From Kordia sp. (lineage in GTDB: Bacteria; Bacteroidota; Bacteroidia; Flavobacteriales; Flavobacteriaceae), in NCBI RefSeq assembly GCF_022447245.1, contig NZ_JAKVBC010000030.1, positions 1 through 64,000 on the forward strand: DNA of 64,000 nucleotides, written 5' to 3'. Both the position numbers and the translations under genes were made by a program. The notes beneath the pieces were generated by a model. It did not search any database. It saw only the letters and a program-made list of their open reading frames with translations, and had not been told where the DNA came from. This document shows positions 1-8,318 of this stretch, piece by piece. The stretch's first letter is position 1. Each line of letters opens with the position of its first letter.

Positions 1-2
1 AC

Positions 3-1655
3 GAGTACAGACAAGATTCATTAAAAGCTAATGCGTGTTTAACACATATTGATAGTGTTATGTTACCATCTGACGATTTGTTAACTCAATTTTGGGGAAA
101 TTATGCTTTATCACATTGGTATAAATATAAATTAGACTTCCAAAAAACAATAATTTATGCTAATAAATTACATGAAGTAGCAAAAAAAATTAATAATAGC
201 GGCTTAATATTATCTGCACTTATGAATAAAGGTAATTTTTATTATGACTATGGAAAGTATAGAGAATCTATGGAAAGTTACCTAGAAGCAATACAATTTG
301 CTAAGGAACTAAAAGATTTGAGAAGACAACTAGGAATATCTCATAATATTGCATTGCTGAAAATTGAAGTTGATGATAATAAAGGAGCTGCAGAATTATT
401 GGAAGAAACATTAAAAATTCTTGAACAACAGAAATCCAAAAGGTTTAATGGATTGGAGGTTAGTATTTATATAGCATTAACCAAGTCATATATGCGTTTA
501 GAAAATTATGTCAAGGCTGAATACTATGGTAATAAAGGAATAACATTCAGTAATCAATATGGTGATGAAGATGCAAAAGCGTATTTGTATAATTATTTAG
601 GCGAAATAAATCTTGTTCAACAGAAATATCAAAAAGCAATTTTATTTTTAGATGAGGCCATAAATTATGCAAATAAGGTAAAAACAGCAAGTACTCAATT
701 ACCATTTATAAATTTAAATATAGCCAAAGTATATTATTATCAAAAGGAATATCACAAATCAATTACTATTCTAGAAAAAATAGCGATTGCGCAACAACAA
801 AAAAACACAAATTTTTTCGGTTTAGAAGATATGTATAAATATCTTGGAAAATCCTATAAAGCACTAGGAGATACTGAAAAGAGCTTATTTTATTTTGAAA
901 AAACCAATGAAGTTTACACGCAGAATGACAAAAAACAAAGTGAAATTGGGATAGAAATTATCAAAGAATTTGATTCACAATCTTTAAAAGAAGAATTAAG
1001 TAAAGCAGAACAAAAAACACAAAACACAAGAGTTATTCTTTATGCAAGTATCTTTTTAGCAATATTAATCATTTGTGGAGTGATCTTTTTTTATAAAAAA
1101 CGAGAAAAAGAAAATCAGCAAAGGTTTATAGCTTTATTACAAAGTTTAGATGAAGAAAAAGAAAAAGCTAAAGCCGTTGCTGAGGAAATTCAAAAGAAAA
1201 CAGAAAAGAAAGAGGCTTTAATAGAAATTAAGGAAAAAGAGGTTTCAAAAGAAATTGTAAAAGAAAATCCTATAAAAGAAGTTGAAATTATTGACGAAAC
1301 AAAGGCACGATTGTTAAAAAAGTTAGAAAGATTTGAAGCTAAAGAATTGTACTTAAGTAAAAATAGCAGCTTGAATGATGTAGCTAAAAAATTAAAGACC
1401 AATACGTCGTATTTGTCGAAATTAGTAAATGCACACAAAGGAAAATCGTTTACGGCATACATTACAGATTTGCGTGTCAACTATGCCATTCGACGTTTAA
1501 AAGAAGACAAAAAATTTAGATCCTATACCATAGATTCTATTGCAAGGGAGATCGGTTTTAACCGTTCCGAATCCTTTTCAAAAGCATTTAAAAATAGAAC
1601 TGGTTTATATCCGTCGTATTATATAAAAAGACTTGGTATTCAAGGTGTTGAGTGA
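3..1655 (+). CDS. TPR/AraC-type regulator with membrane segment, 5' end cut off by window edge
   Basis: The frame is open to the left edge of the window, so the start lies outside; the first internal ATG at 60 is probably not the real start. From that ATG, residues about 10-300 are helical tetratricopeptide-like repeats, about 324-347 are one hydrophobic membrane segment (VILYASIFLAILIICG), then a Lys/Glu-rich coiled stretch, and residues about 425-527 are an AraC-type double helix-turn-helix (SLNDVAKKLKTNTSYLSKLV, then SIAREIGFNRSESFSKAFK). This TPR-TM-AraC architecture is common in Flavobacteriia and probably acts as a one-component membrane-tethered regulator, with the TPR part on the periplasmic side. 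Target genes are unknown. The next gene, an orphan peptide precursor 98 bp downstream, is a possible but unproven target. Confidence 0.85.
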   Translation, partial: EYRQDSLKANACLTHIDSVMLPSDDLLTQFWGNYALSHWYKYKLDFQKTIIYANKLHEVAKKINNSGLILSALMNKGNFYYDYGKYRESMESYLEAIQFAKELKDLRRQLGISHNIALLKIEVDDNKGAAELLEETLKILEQQKSKRFNGLEVSIYIALTKSYMRLENYVKAEYYGNKGITFSNQYGDEDAKAYLYNYLGEINLVQQKYQKAILFLDEAINYANKVKTASTQLPFINLNIAKVYYYQKEYHKSITILEKIAIAQQQKNTNFFGLEDMYKYLGKSYKALGDTEKSLFYFEKTNEVYTQNDKKQSEIGIEIIKEFDSQSLKEELSKAEQKTQNTRVILYASIFLAILIICGVIFFYKKREKENQQRFIALLQSLDEEKEKAKAVAEEIQKKTEKKEALIEIKEKEVSKEIVKENPIKEVEIIDETKARLLKKLERFEAKELYLSKNSSLNDVAKKLKTNTSYLSKLVNAHKGKSFTAYITDLRVNYAIRRLKEDKKFRSYTIDSIAREIGFNRSESFSKAFKNRTGLYPSYYIKRLGIQGVE

Positions 1656-1753
1656 TTTTTTTGTACTCGATATTTATGAATTTCTAGAGGTATTTTGTAA
1701 AAAAAAAATACTTCTGGATTTATATTTGATACAACTTATGAAACCTAAATGAT

Positions 1754-2056
1754 ATGAAGAAAAAACAATTTAATACCAAGCTCTTATTTCAAAAAACAAC
1801 TATTGTATCTTTTAATGCCATGAAAAAAATTCATGGAGGACAGTTAGTAAATGTTGATACTGTGCCAATTTCGGTTGATGGTTTAACTTGCTTAACATTA
1901 CAAGATTGTCAAACTCAAACAAAAGACAATCAACATACTTGTTTTATTACATGCAATGATTGCCCTAGGCCAACAAGAACTGATACGGTTAATTCTAATG
2001 GTTGTACAGGCGATGTAACTAGAGTTGGATGTTTTGAGACAAGAGATGTTTGTTAA
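1754..2056 (+). CDS. orphan RiPP-like precursor peptide, Cys-rich core
   Basis: This is a 100-residue peptide with a basic N-terminal leader ending in a double glycine (KKIHGGQ, residues about 25-31). The rest holds eight cysteines and many Thr/Ser, the composition expected of a class I lanthipeptide-like substrate. Bacteroidota precursors of this sort carry a short MKKK-type leader and are cleaved after GG by a C39-type peptidase transporter. No LanB, LanC, radical SAM or C39 gene is seen anywhere in the window, so it is an orphan. A strong terminator follows at 2091-2125, consistent with a monocistronic transcript. It could instead be an unmodified disulphide-rich secreted peptide. Family assignment is by leader shape only. 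Confidence 0.6.
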   Translation: MKKKQFNTKLLFQKTTIVSFNAMKKIHGGQLVNVDTVPISVDGLTCLTLQDCQTQTKDNQHTCFITCNDCPRPTRTDTVNSNGCTGDVTRVGCFETRDVC

Positions 2057-2090
2057 AAATTAAAAACTTGAAGAAAACTACTAAACTTAA

Positions 2091-2125
2091 AAAAAAAGAG
2101 CTTACAAATTGTAAGCTCTTTTTTT
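2091..2125 (+). terminator. Rho-independent terminator after the 1754 peptide gene
   Basis: The stem GAGCTTAC/GTAAGCTC (2098-2105 with 2111-2118) has a 5-base loop and is extended by an A7 tract on the left pairing with a T7 tract on the right. It should work in both directions but lies 35 bases after the stop of the plus-strand peptide gene. Confidence 0.85.
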
Positions 2126-2212
2126 GTTGGTGCTTTTTTCAAACAAACGCAAAATTTGCATGTAACAAAATTCAGTACATTCACACAGATATTGTGAATC
2201 AATAAAAACACT

Positions 2213-3196
2213 ATGAAAATAAGGTTACTGTTAATTGCACTAATTATTTTAGTCAACGCTTGTACTGAGACGGTTGAAACTAAAAACAAACAAAAAGAAA
2301 CAACTACAACAACGGAAGAATTTACTGCGAATCAAAAAACGAGTAAACATATCAATATTCCTGGAACACGTTTGTTTATAGTTCCTCCTAAAGGCTTTAA
2401 AGTATCTACAGCTACAACAGGTTTAGAGAAAGACGATATGGTAATTCAAATTTTTGACCTTATTGGTGGAAATTTTTATACAAATACCAACACATTTAGC
2501 AAAGAAGCTCTTGAAAAAGGTGGCGTAAAGGTTTACCAATACAGAGAACTAAAGGTAAATGGATTTTCTGCAAAATATGCAATGATAGAAGGCGAAGGAA
2601 ACTTAAAAGGAATCAATTTAGTTTTCGGAGACACTACATTTAGCACAATGGTAATGGCAATGTTTCCTGCTTCCAATAATGAAATTGAAGCTGAGCTTAA
2701 AAAATCATTGGAAACTATTTATTATGACAAATCGCATGAAGTTAATTCACTAGCAACAGCACGATTTACCCTTGACGAAAATGTATCTAAATTCAAATTT
2801 GCAAAGTCAGGAGCAAATATTATGATGTACACCATTGATGGAATAGATAAGCCATCTTATGAAAATGAATCTATAGTTATGGTGAGTACATTACCAATAG
2901 ATGGAAATATGACCTTGCGAAGTACTGCAGAAAGTTTGATTAACGGTTTAAAAGAAAAAGGCTTAGTGGTTTCAGAAATTAAAAATAAAGCCGCAAAGAC
3001 CGTTGATGGAGTCAGTATGTATCAAATAGATGTGCATGGTAGTCTTAAAGGAGAAAAAATTATTATGCACATGTTGGTTGCGGTAGATTACGAAAAAGTA
3101 GTTATTTTACAAGGACTTATTAAATCTGATTTTAAAGAACATCTAAAAGAAGTCAAAAAATTAGCTAGTACGTTAAAGTTGATAACGAATAATTAG
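2213..3196 (+). CDS. hypothetical lipoprotein
   Basis: This is a 327-residue protein with a lipoprotein signal peptide: basic start, hydrophobic stretch and lipobox LVNAC, with the lipidated Cys at about residue 17. A Thr/Glu-rich linker follows (KETTTTTEEF), typical of a periplasmic tether. The rest looks globular, with two similar halves that both alternate strands and helices (VVILQGLIKSDFKEHLKEVK near the end). I recognise no catalytic motif. The DUF1801 gene starts 19 bases after the stop, so the two may be co-transcribed. Function unknown. Confidence 0.8.
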   Translation: MKIRLLLIALIILVNACTETVETKNKQKETTTTTEEFTANQKTSKHINIPGTRLFIVPPKGFKVSTATTGLEKDDMVIQIFDLIGGNFYTNTNTFSKEALEKGGVKVYQYRELKVNGFSAKYAMIEGEGNLKGINLVFGDTTFSTMVMAMFPASNNEIEAELKKSLETIYYDKSHEVNSLATARFTLDENVSKFKFAKSGANIMMYTIDGIDKPSYENESIVMVSTLPIDGNMTLRSTAESLINGLKEKGLVVSEIKNKAAKTVDGVSMYQIDVHGSLKGEKIIMHMLVAVDYEKVVILQGLIKSDFKEHLKEVKKLASTLKLITNN

Positions 3197-3215
3197 TCAA
3201 ATTTTAGTTTACACA

Positions 3216-3563
3216 ATGAACCCAGCAGAAGATTATATTTTAAAACAACCAGAGCCGTATAAATCTATCTTGTTAGAACTACAAGTCTTGATGGAGCATA
3301 CTGTGCCAACTGTAGAGTTAAAGTATAAATACAGAATTCCGTTTTACTATTATAAAGGGAAACCGTTTTGCTATTTGAACGCGAGTCATAAAAAGAAGTT
3401 TGTAGATATCGGAATTGTAAAAGGTGGCGAAATCACAGTGCATGCGGAGCATTTGGTTACGAAAGATCGAAAAAAGATGGCTTCGTTACGTTACGAGCAA
3501 CTTCAAGATATAAATCACGACATTTTTTTTGATGTCATAAAAGAAGCCGCTAGTTTTTACTAG
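3216..3563 (+). CDS. DUF1801 domain protein
   Basis: This is a compact 115-residue cytoplasmic protein without signal or membrane segments. The pattern (an N-terminal helix, LKYKYRIPFYYYKGKPFCYL, a central VDIGIVKG strand, and a C-terminal ending in a helix) matches the DUF1801 family, a small fold related to YdhG/iron-scaffold-like proteins whose function is not established. It lies 19 bases downstream of the lipoprotein gene. Its stop codon is embedded in the right arm of the terminator at 3544-3569. Confidence 0.8.
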   Translation: MNPAEDYILKQPEPYKSILLELQVLMEHTVPTVELKYKYRIPFYYYKGKPFCYLNASHKKKFVDIGIVKGGEITVHAEHLVTKDRKKMASLRYEQLQDINHDIFFDVIKEAASFY

Positions 3564-3569
3564 CGGCTT
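3544..3569 (+). terminator. Rho-independent terminator overlapping the DUF1801 stop codon
   Basis: A perfect 11-bp stem AAGCCGCTAGT/ACTAGCGGCTT closes a TTTT loop and is followed by a T-rich tail. The stop TAG at 3561-3563 is part of the hairpin. Confidence 0.85.
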
Positions 3570-3594
3570 TATATTTTTATTGAATCAGGTATAC

Positions 3595-3615
3595 TTTGAC
3601 TTCGCTCAATGTGAC
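3595..3615 (-). repeat. dispersed short repeat, family A copy 1
   Basis: On the minus strand this 21-base stretch matches the repeat at 20652-20679 with a few changes (core CGAGCGGAGTC there, TGAGCGAAGTC here). It lies between convergent genes (DUF1801 and kdsA). Related copies are at 23108-23132 and 25828-25866. Confidence 0.6.
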
Positions 3616-3646
3616 AATATCTAACGGTCTAACATTCTAAGAAAGT

Positions 3647-4465
3647 TTACAACGAATTAACCGTTTTACGAATCTTCACCAAATTGCTTAACAAATTTTC
3701 TAAATGATCTAAATGCAACATATTGGCACCATCACTTTTTGCATTTGCCGGATCAAAATGAGTTTCAATAAACAATCCGTCTACATTATTAACCACACCT
3801 GCGCGTGCAATAGTTTCAATCATTTCAGGTCTTCCACCAGTCACACCACTTGACTGATTTGGTTGTTGTAACGAATGTGTTACATCCAATACAGTTGGTG
3901 CAAACTGTTTCATGGTTGGAATACCGCGAAAATCCACAATCATATCTTGGTAACCAAACATAGTTCCACGATCTGTAATCCAAGCATTCTCATTTCCAGC
4001 ATCATGTACTTTTTTCACAGCGTGTTGCATACTTTCAGGACTCATAAATTGTCCTTTTTTCAAATTCACTACTTTTCCAGTTTTTGCCGCAGCAACTACC
4101 AAATCGGTCTGACGCACTAAAAAAGCGGGAATTTGCAACACATCTACATACGCTGCAGCTTTGGTAGCATCAGAAGCTTCGTGAATATCGGTAATTGTTG
4201 GTACGTCAAAGGTATCAGAAACCTTTTTAAGAATCGCTAAAGCCTTTTCGTCTCCAATACCAGTAAAACTATCAATACGACTACGATTGGCTTTCTTAAA
4301 GCTTCCTTTAAATACATATGGGATTTCTAATTTATCAGTAATGGCTACCACTTTTTCAGCAATGCGTAATGCCATATCTTCACTCTCAATAGCGCATGGA
4401 CCTGCTAATAAAAAGAAATTACCGGATGTAGTATGTTTGATCTTTGGAATAGAACTCAGTTGCAT
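3647..4465 (-). CDS. kdsA: 3-deoxy-8-phosphooctulonate synthase
   Basis: The enzyme condenses phosphoenolpyruvate with arabinose 5-phosphate to make KDO-8-phosphate, the first committed step toward the KDO of the LPS inner core, in the cytoplasm. At 272 residues it is of normal length. Diagnostic stretches are LAGPCAIES near the N-terminus, the substrate-binding KGSFKKANRSR, LKKGQFMSPESM, and SSGVTGGRPE and FIETHFDP toward the C-terminus. It is the last gene of a minus-strand run (DUF4836, ABC ATPase, permease, kdsA), but a TATCTTTG box in the 27-base gap before it suggests its own promoter. No other KDO genes are in the window. Confidence 0.96.
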   Translation of the reverse strand: MQLSSIPKIKHTTSGNFFLLAGPCAIESEDMALRIAEKVVAITDKLEIPYVFKGSFKKANRSRIDSFTGIGDEKALAILKKVSDTFDVPTITDIHEASDATKAAAYVDVLQIPAFLVRQTDLVVAAAKTGKVVNLKKGQFMSPESMQHAVKKVHDAGNENAWITDRGTMFGYQDMIVDFRGIPTMKQFAPTVLDVTHSLQQPNQSSGVTGGRPEMIETIARAGVVNNVDGLFIETHFDPANAKSDGANMLHLDHLENLLSNLVKIRKTVNSL

Positions 4466-4482
4466 AAATTGTAAATTTGCTG

Positions 4483-4490
4483 CAAAGATA
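4483..4490 (-). promoter_or_regulatory. putative -7 promoter box for kdsA
   Basis: On the minus strand the box reads TATCTTTG, a perfect match to the Bacteroidota -7 consensus TANNTTTG, 17 bases upstream of the kdsA ATG and squeezed between it and the stop of the permease gene. A clear -33 TTTG is not seen. Confidence 0.45.
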
Positions 4491-4492
4491 CA

Positions 4493-5686
4493 CTAAATTT
4501 CAGTAGTAAGTAAGCTTGTATTTACCGCAGTCATTTGTGCAATTTTTTTATTGGTATGCTTGGTGTAATACAAGGCAAGTACGACAAACAATACAATAGC
4601 AACAATAAAAACGTATATGAGTGAGAATGCGCTACTTTCAGTTTGCAAAATTGTCAAAAATGGTGCAAAAATAAACTTGCAAATCACCACAAGAATAAGT
4701 GCAATACAAATAGAAACGCCTAAAATTTTATAGGAAATCTTATGATATACACTAGCGATTTGCTTGCGCGAAAAACCTAAAAAGTATAACTGACAAATGG
4801 TTTGTTTATTCTTTAAAATAAGAAGGTTTATATTGGTAATAACCAAAGTGATAGATAATGCAGTGATTAAAATTCCAATCCCTAACACAATCGCTAATAC
4901 CAATTGTAAAAAGTAACTAATACGAGAACTTAATAACTCGCTTTGAAAATATTGATAATTGTTTTTTTCAAAAAAATCTAACAGTTTCGGGTCTGATGGA
5001 TTGGTAACTTCCATAATAACACGCGATATCTTAACCTCTATGTCAGGACTCAATACTTGATTGGTATATTCTAGAAATGATTTTGGAACCAATATCGTAT
5101 TAATTTTCTCGGAAGTAGCTAAAATATAAGCATCATACATCTTTCGTTTGGATGATCCTGTTAAGCTTAGTTTAATTGGAATTTGACTGATCACCTTTTG
5201 ATTAATTTGTGGTAAACCAGCGCCAGGAGCAAATCCGTAATTGTATAAGTCTATATAATTTTTGGGAATGATGACAGGAACTCTCCTTGATTCGGGAGAC
5301 CATTTCCAGTTTTCATCTTGAACATCGATAAATCGGTCAGAAACAGATTCCAAAAACATGTCGGTACTCATGCCGCCCATTCCAAGTAAAGAAACACTTC
5401 CTTGAACTCTGTAGGTGCCATTGGTAAAACTACCGACTTTTTTTACAAAATCTTGCTGTTTCAGTGTTTCAATTTCTTCTTCTGTAAAAGCATTATCTTT
5501 GCCTATGGCTTTCGATATAATAACCGTTTGATTGCCTAATAAATCGTTGGAAGAACCAAAAAGGGACTGTGTATCTACAAAAAGTTGAAAAACAACCAGC
5601 AAAATTCCCAATCCTAAACTAGAAGTCAGCGCAAAAAATAATAATTGCGAAAAGCGAATTTGTTTATGTAACAAATCACTAATCAC
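4493..5686 (-). CDS. ABC transporter permease, FtsX/MacB-like
   Basis: This is a 397-residue protein with the FtsX-like layout: one N-terminal membrane helix (LLFFALTSSLGLGILLVVF), a periplasmic domain of about 200 residues, and three C-terminal helices (for example FLQLVLAIVLGIGILITALS). It starts with GTG, whose last two bases begin the TGA stop of the ATPase gene upstream, a 4-base GTGA overlap that implies translational coupling. Together they probably form a mechanotransmission-type (type VII) ABC complex rather than a classical importer. The substrate cannot be told; the DUF4836 lipoprotein encoded just upstream may be a partner. Confidence 0.85.
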   Translation of the reverse strand: MISDLLHKQIRFSQLLFFALTSSLGLGILLVVFQLFVDTQSLFGSSNDLLGNQTVIISKAIGKDNAFTEEEIETLKQQDFVKKVGSFTNGTYRVQGSVSLLGMGGMSTDMFLESVSDRFIDVQDENWKWSPESRRVPVIIPKNYIDLYNYGFAPGAGLPQINQKVISQIPIKLSLTGSSKRKMYDAYILATSEKINTILVPKSFLEYTNQVLSPDIEVKISRVIMEVTNPSDPKLLDFFEKNNYQYFQSELLSSRISYFLQLVLAIVLGIGILITALSITLVITNINLLILKNKQTICQLYFLGFSRKQIASVYHKISYKILGVSICIALILVVICKFIFAPFLTILQTESSAFSLIYVFIVAIVLFVVLALYYTKHTNKKIAQMTAVNTSLLTTEI

Positions 5687-6315
5687 AACAGCAATGTTTT
5701 TGTATAGTCAATATTGTATGAATTTCCCAAACTAGCAATTACTAACGTAGCATTTCGTTGGCTAACTTCTTCTAAAATTAGTGATGTCGCATTGGCAATT
5801 TGCACATCGTCAATATGACTAAATGGTTCATCTAATAATAACAATTCAAACGGTTGACACAAAGCTCTTACAATAGCAACACGTTGTTGTTGACCGTAGG
5901 ATAAAGTTTCTGCTTGTTTGTGTGCCAATTGGTCTACGTCTAAGCGCTTCATATACGCTAAAATTTCCGCTTCTGTTTTATGAGCTGTCAATTGATTTTT
6001 TAACTGAATATTCTCCAGAGCAGTCAATTCAGGAAACAAGCGTAATCCTTGAAAAACGATGCTTATTTTTTTACGTCGAAGTTGTGTCCATTCAGGTTCA
6101 GTATATGATAATATATCTTTTCCATCAAACTGAATCGCACCTGTGAATTTATTATTTAAACCGTATAAAAAATTAAAGAATGAACTCTTTCCACTACCAG
6201 AAGCAGCTTTTACCAAATACTTTTGGCCAGACTTCAAACTAAAAACTTTACTCCAGCCCTCTGAAGAAGCTGGAGTAAAGTATGTTGGAATTATGGTTTG
6301 TATTTGTATTGTCAT
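5683..6315 (-). CDS. ABC transporter ATP-binding protein
   Basis: This 210-residue ABC ATPase is shorter than usual at the N-terminus. It has a Walker A AASGSGKSS (around residue 38), a Q-loop in SIVFQGLRLFPELTALENIQ, signature LSYGQQQR, Walker B ELLLLDEP, and a D-loop SHIDD. The H-loop histidine expected after the last strand appears replaced (LVIASLGNSYN), which would weaken hydrolysis if true. It overlaps the FtsX-like permease by 4 bases and is the obvious energy-coupling partner. The DUF4836 gene ends 25 bases upstream, suggesting one transcript. Confidence 0.88.
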   Translation of the reverse strand: MTIQIQTIIPTYFTPASSEGWSKVFSLKSGQKYLVKAASGSGKSSFFNFLYGLNNKFTGAIQFDGKDILSYTEPEWTQLRRKKISIVFQGLRLFPELTALENIQLKNQLTAHKTEAEILAYMKRLDVDQLAHKQAETLSYGQQQRVAIVRALCQPFELLLLDEPFSHIDDVQIANATSLILEEVSQRNATLVIASLGNSYNIDYTKTLLL

Positions 6316-6340
6316 GCTCTAAGAAATCTTGAGAGATTAT

Positions 6341-7993
6341 TTAATAGCGAGACATCATTTTAAGAGATTCTTTCATTGTAGCATCCATATATTCTATGGT
6401 ACGCTTCAACGAGCCTCCTTCACCTTTTACTTCATAATATGCTTCCATACCATCAGCATTCATCATCATGTGTGAGTCACCAAAGAATTCAGAATAGTTC
6501 ATGGTTTCAGTATTAGTGTTTATTTCATTTCCATCTGAAAAAGCATATGGATCAAAACTGTTAAACATTTCACTCATATTTGAGTAAAGGTTTTCTGAAG
6601 TGAAGACATATATTGAGTTGTCTAGATTAGCTTTGTATTTAAATTCTGAGAGATTTGTAGCTAATTTTCCATTATTATACACTTCATCTGCTTTAGTTAC
6701 ATCGTTTGTCACAAATAAAATATCATTTTTCAAGAGTGCAAAAACGTCTTTTGACAATTGGTAGTAATTTTTTCCTTTGGTGGATTTTGGTCTTTGCATC
6801 GTCATCATGATATTCATCAACTTTTCAAAGTTTTCAGTCTCTTTGATGGCAACGGCACCATAAACAAATGGAACTTTTTTGTCAAATACTTTATATCTGT
6901 AATCATCACTGTAGTAATCAATGATGCTATCTTTTACAGTTTTTCCTTCCGTAAAAGCAATCATCATTGAACCGTCAAAGACATTTGCAACATCAGCAAT
7001 GCTCATTCCCATAGCACTTTCCATTTGATTATTGGTATTTTCCAGGTTCATTTTTAATCCTTTTCTAAACAACTCAGGAATCAATTTATTCTCTTGTAAA
7101 CTTTCAATATGTTTGTATAATGCAGAAGTGTTCAATGATACTTTCACTACTGCTAAAGGATTTTCAGGTAGTACATTTAATAGATCAGCATTATATCCTT
7201 TAGCTGCCCATGTTTTGTATCCTGTTAAAGACTTCAAGTCGTCATTTAAACCTAAATTTGATTTCACTAAAACACGATCATCCTCAAAACTCCCATGATA
7301 AGAAAAATTATTATCTCCTAAATTAAGATTAACTCCATATATTGATAACAAAGAGTTTGCTAAATCTTTGACAGGACTGGAAGTTATGTGGATTCCCATA
7401 TCCATTCCAGCACCAATAAAATCTTTGAAATAGTCAGTTGCATAAATATTTTCTGAAGATGCTAATTTTGTCAAATCAATTAAATCTTGACCAGCAAATC
7501 TTGAACCTACCATAAACAGTGCAGTGGTTTCATTCCACCCAATTGCAGCATCTCTCTGAGTATATACTGTGAATGCATTATCTTTACCAACGTTTTCTTG
7601 CTTTTCTGCACGTGGCATATCTTTTAGCATCGGAGCGATCATTTTTTCGAAAGAAGAAGCATTTTGTATTGGTATGATAAGTGCCCCAGAAGTTGATCCA
7701 CCATCTGTTTTCATAAATCCAAACATCATATCATTACGGAAAGTTGTCTTGATATTTTCAGCATTTATTTGCTCAGCCATGAAGTCTTTTAATTTTTGAG
7801 GAGCAGATTGCGTGATCATTTTGTTAATATTCAAATTTTTGAAATCAACATCTTTACTTTTCTCATACAAAGATTCGAGATTTACATACATTACTCCGGT
7901 AGCATCTTTTGGTATGAAGGATGCTTCAGAAGGTTTTTTTCCACAACTTACAACTAAAATGGTAATTGCAAGTAGACATAAAATTTTTTTCAT
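6341..7993 (-). CDS. DUF4836 family lipoprotein
   Basis: This is a 550-residue lipoprotein with signal peptide and lipobox VVSC, then a conserved start (FIPKDATGVMYVNLESLYEK) typical of DUF4836 proteins of Bacteroidota. These are large periplasmic or outer-membrane-anchored proteins of unknown function. The remainder is a series of beta-alpha segments with no catalytic motif that I can name. It is the first gene of the minus-strand unit with the ABC transporter and has its own putative promoter (8050-8057). A role as the extracytoplasmic partner of that transporter is an inference from position. Confidence 0.82.
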   Translation of the reverse strand: MKKILCLLAITILVVSCGKKPSEASFIPKDATGVMYVNLESLYEKSKDVDFKNLNINKMITQSAPQKLKDFMAEQINAENIKTTFRNDMMFGFMKTDGGSTSGALIIPIQNASSFEKMIAPMLKDMPRAEKQENVGKDNAFTVYTQRDAAIGWNETTALFMVGSRFAGQDLIDLTKLASSENIYATDYFKDFIGAGMDMGIHITSSPVKDLANSLLSIYGVNLNLGDNNFSYHGSFEDDRVLVKSNLGLNDDLKSLTGYKTWAAKGYNADLLNVLPENPLAVVKVSLNTSALYKHIESLQENKLIPELFRKGLKMNLENTNNQMESAMGMSIADVANVFDGSMMIAFTEGKTVKDSIIDYYSDDYRYKVFDKKVPFVYGAVAIKETENFEKLMNIMMTMQRPKSTKGKNYYQLSKDVFALLKNDILFVTNDVTKADEVYNNGKLATNLSEFKYKANLDNSIYVFTSENLYSNMSEMFNSFDPYAFSDGNEINTNTETMNYSEFFGDSHMMMNADGMEAYYEVKGEGGSLKRTIEYMDATMKESLKMMSRY

Positions 7994-8049
7994 ATTGAAT
8001 GAAGTCTTAAAGGTTTATTATTTATTTATTATTAATCTGTGGAGGAATG

Positions 8050-8057
8050 CAAATTTA
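8050..8057 (-). promoter_or_regulatory. putative -7 promoter box for the DUF4836 gene
   Basis: On the minus strand the box reads TAAATTTG, a full TANNTTTG match, 56 bases before the ATG. The divergent promoter of typA is in the same intergenic region. No clear -33 element is recognised. Confidence 0.4.
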
Positions 8058-8287
8058 ATAATATCTAAATGTTTTGAAATAAAAACACTATAAAATATTG
8101 ATATTTACGTTTGCGACCTTATGTAAGACTGAAACCGCGCTAAAATGTTACAATTCTTGGAAATGTCATCAAAAAAACATTCAAAATCAAGTTAAGAATT
8201 GATCTGTAAAAATTAAGGCTAAAATGTTAATTAATAGTAATTTAACCTAAAAAACAAGTAAAATTCTTTTCTCTGGTAAATAAATAG

Positions 8288-8295
8288 TACATTTG
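8288..8295 (+). promoter_or_regulatory. putative -7 promoter box for typA
   Basis: TACATTTG matches TANNTTTG and lies 23 bases before the typA ATG, a typical spacing for Flavobacteriia. The rest of the 325-base gap between DUF4836 and typA is AT-rich, and I see nothing else in it. Confidence 0.5.
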
Positions 8296-8318
8296 CACGC
8301 TTAAAAAATAGAGGTAAA

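Noticed and set aside
2053-2289. Minus-strand frame across the terminator and lipoprotein start
   Set aside because: It overlaps a terminator and the signal peptide of a real gene on the other strand; a shadow.
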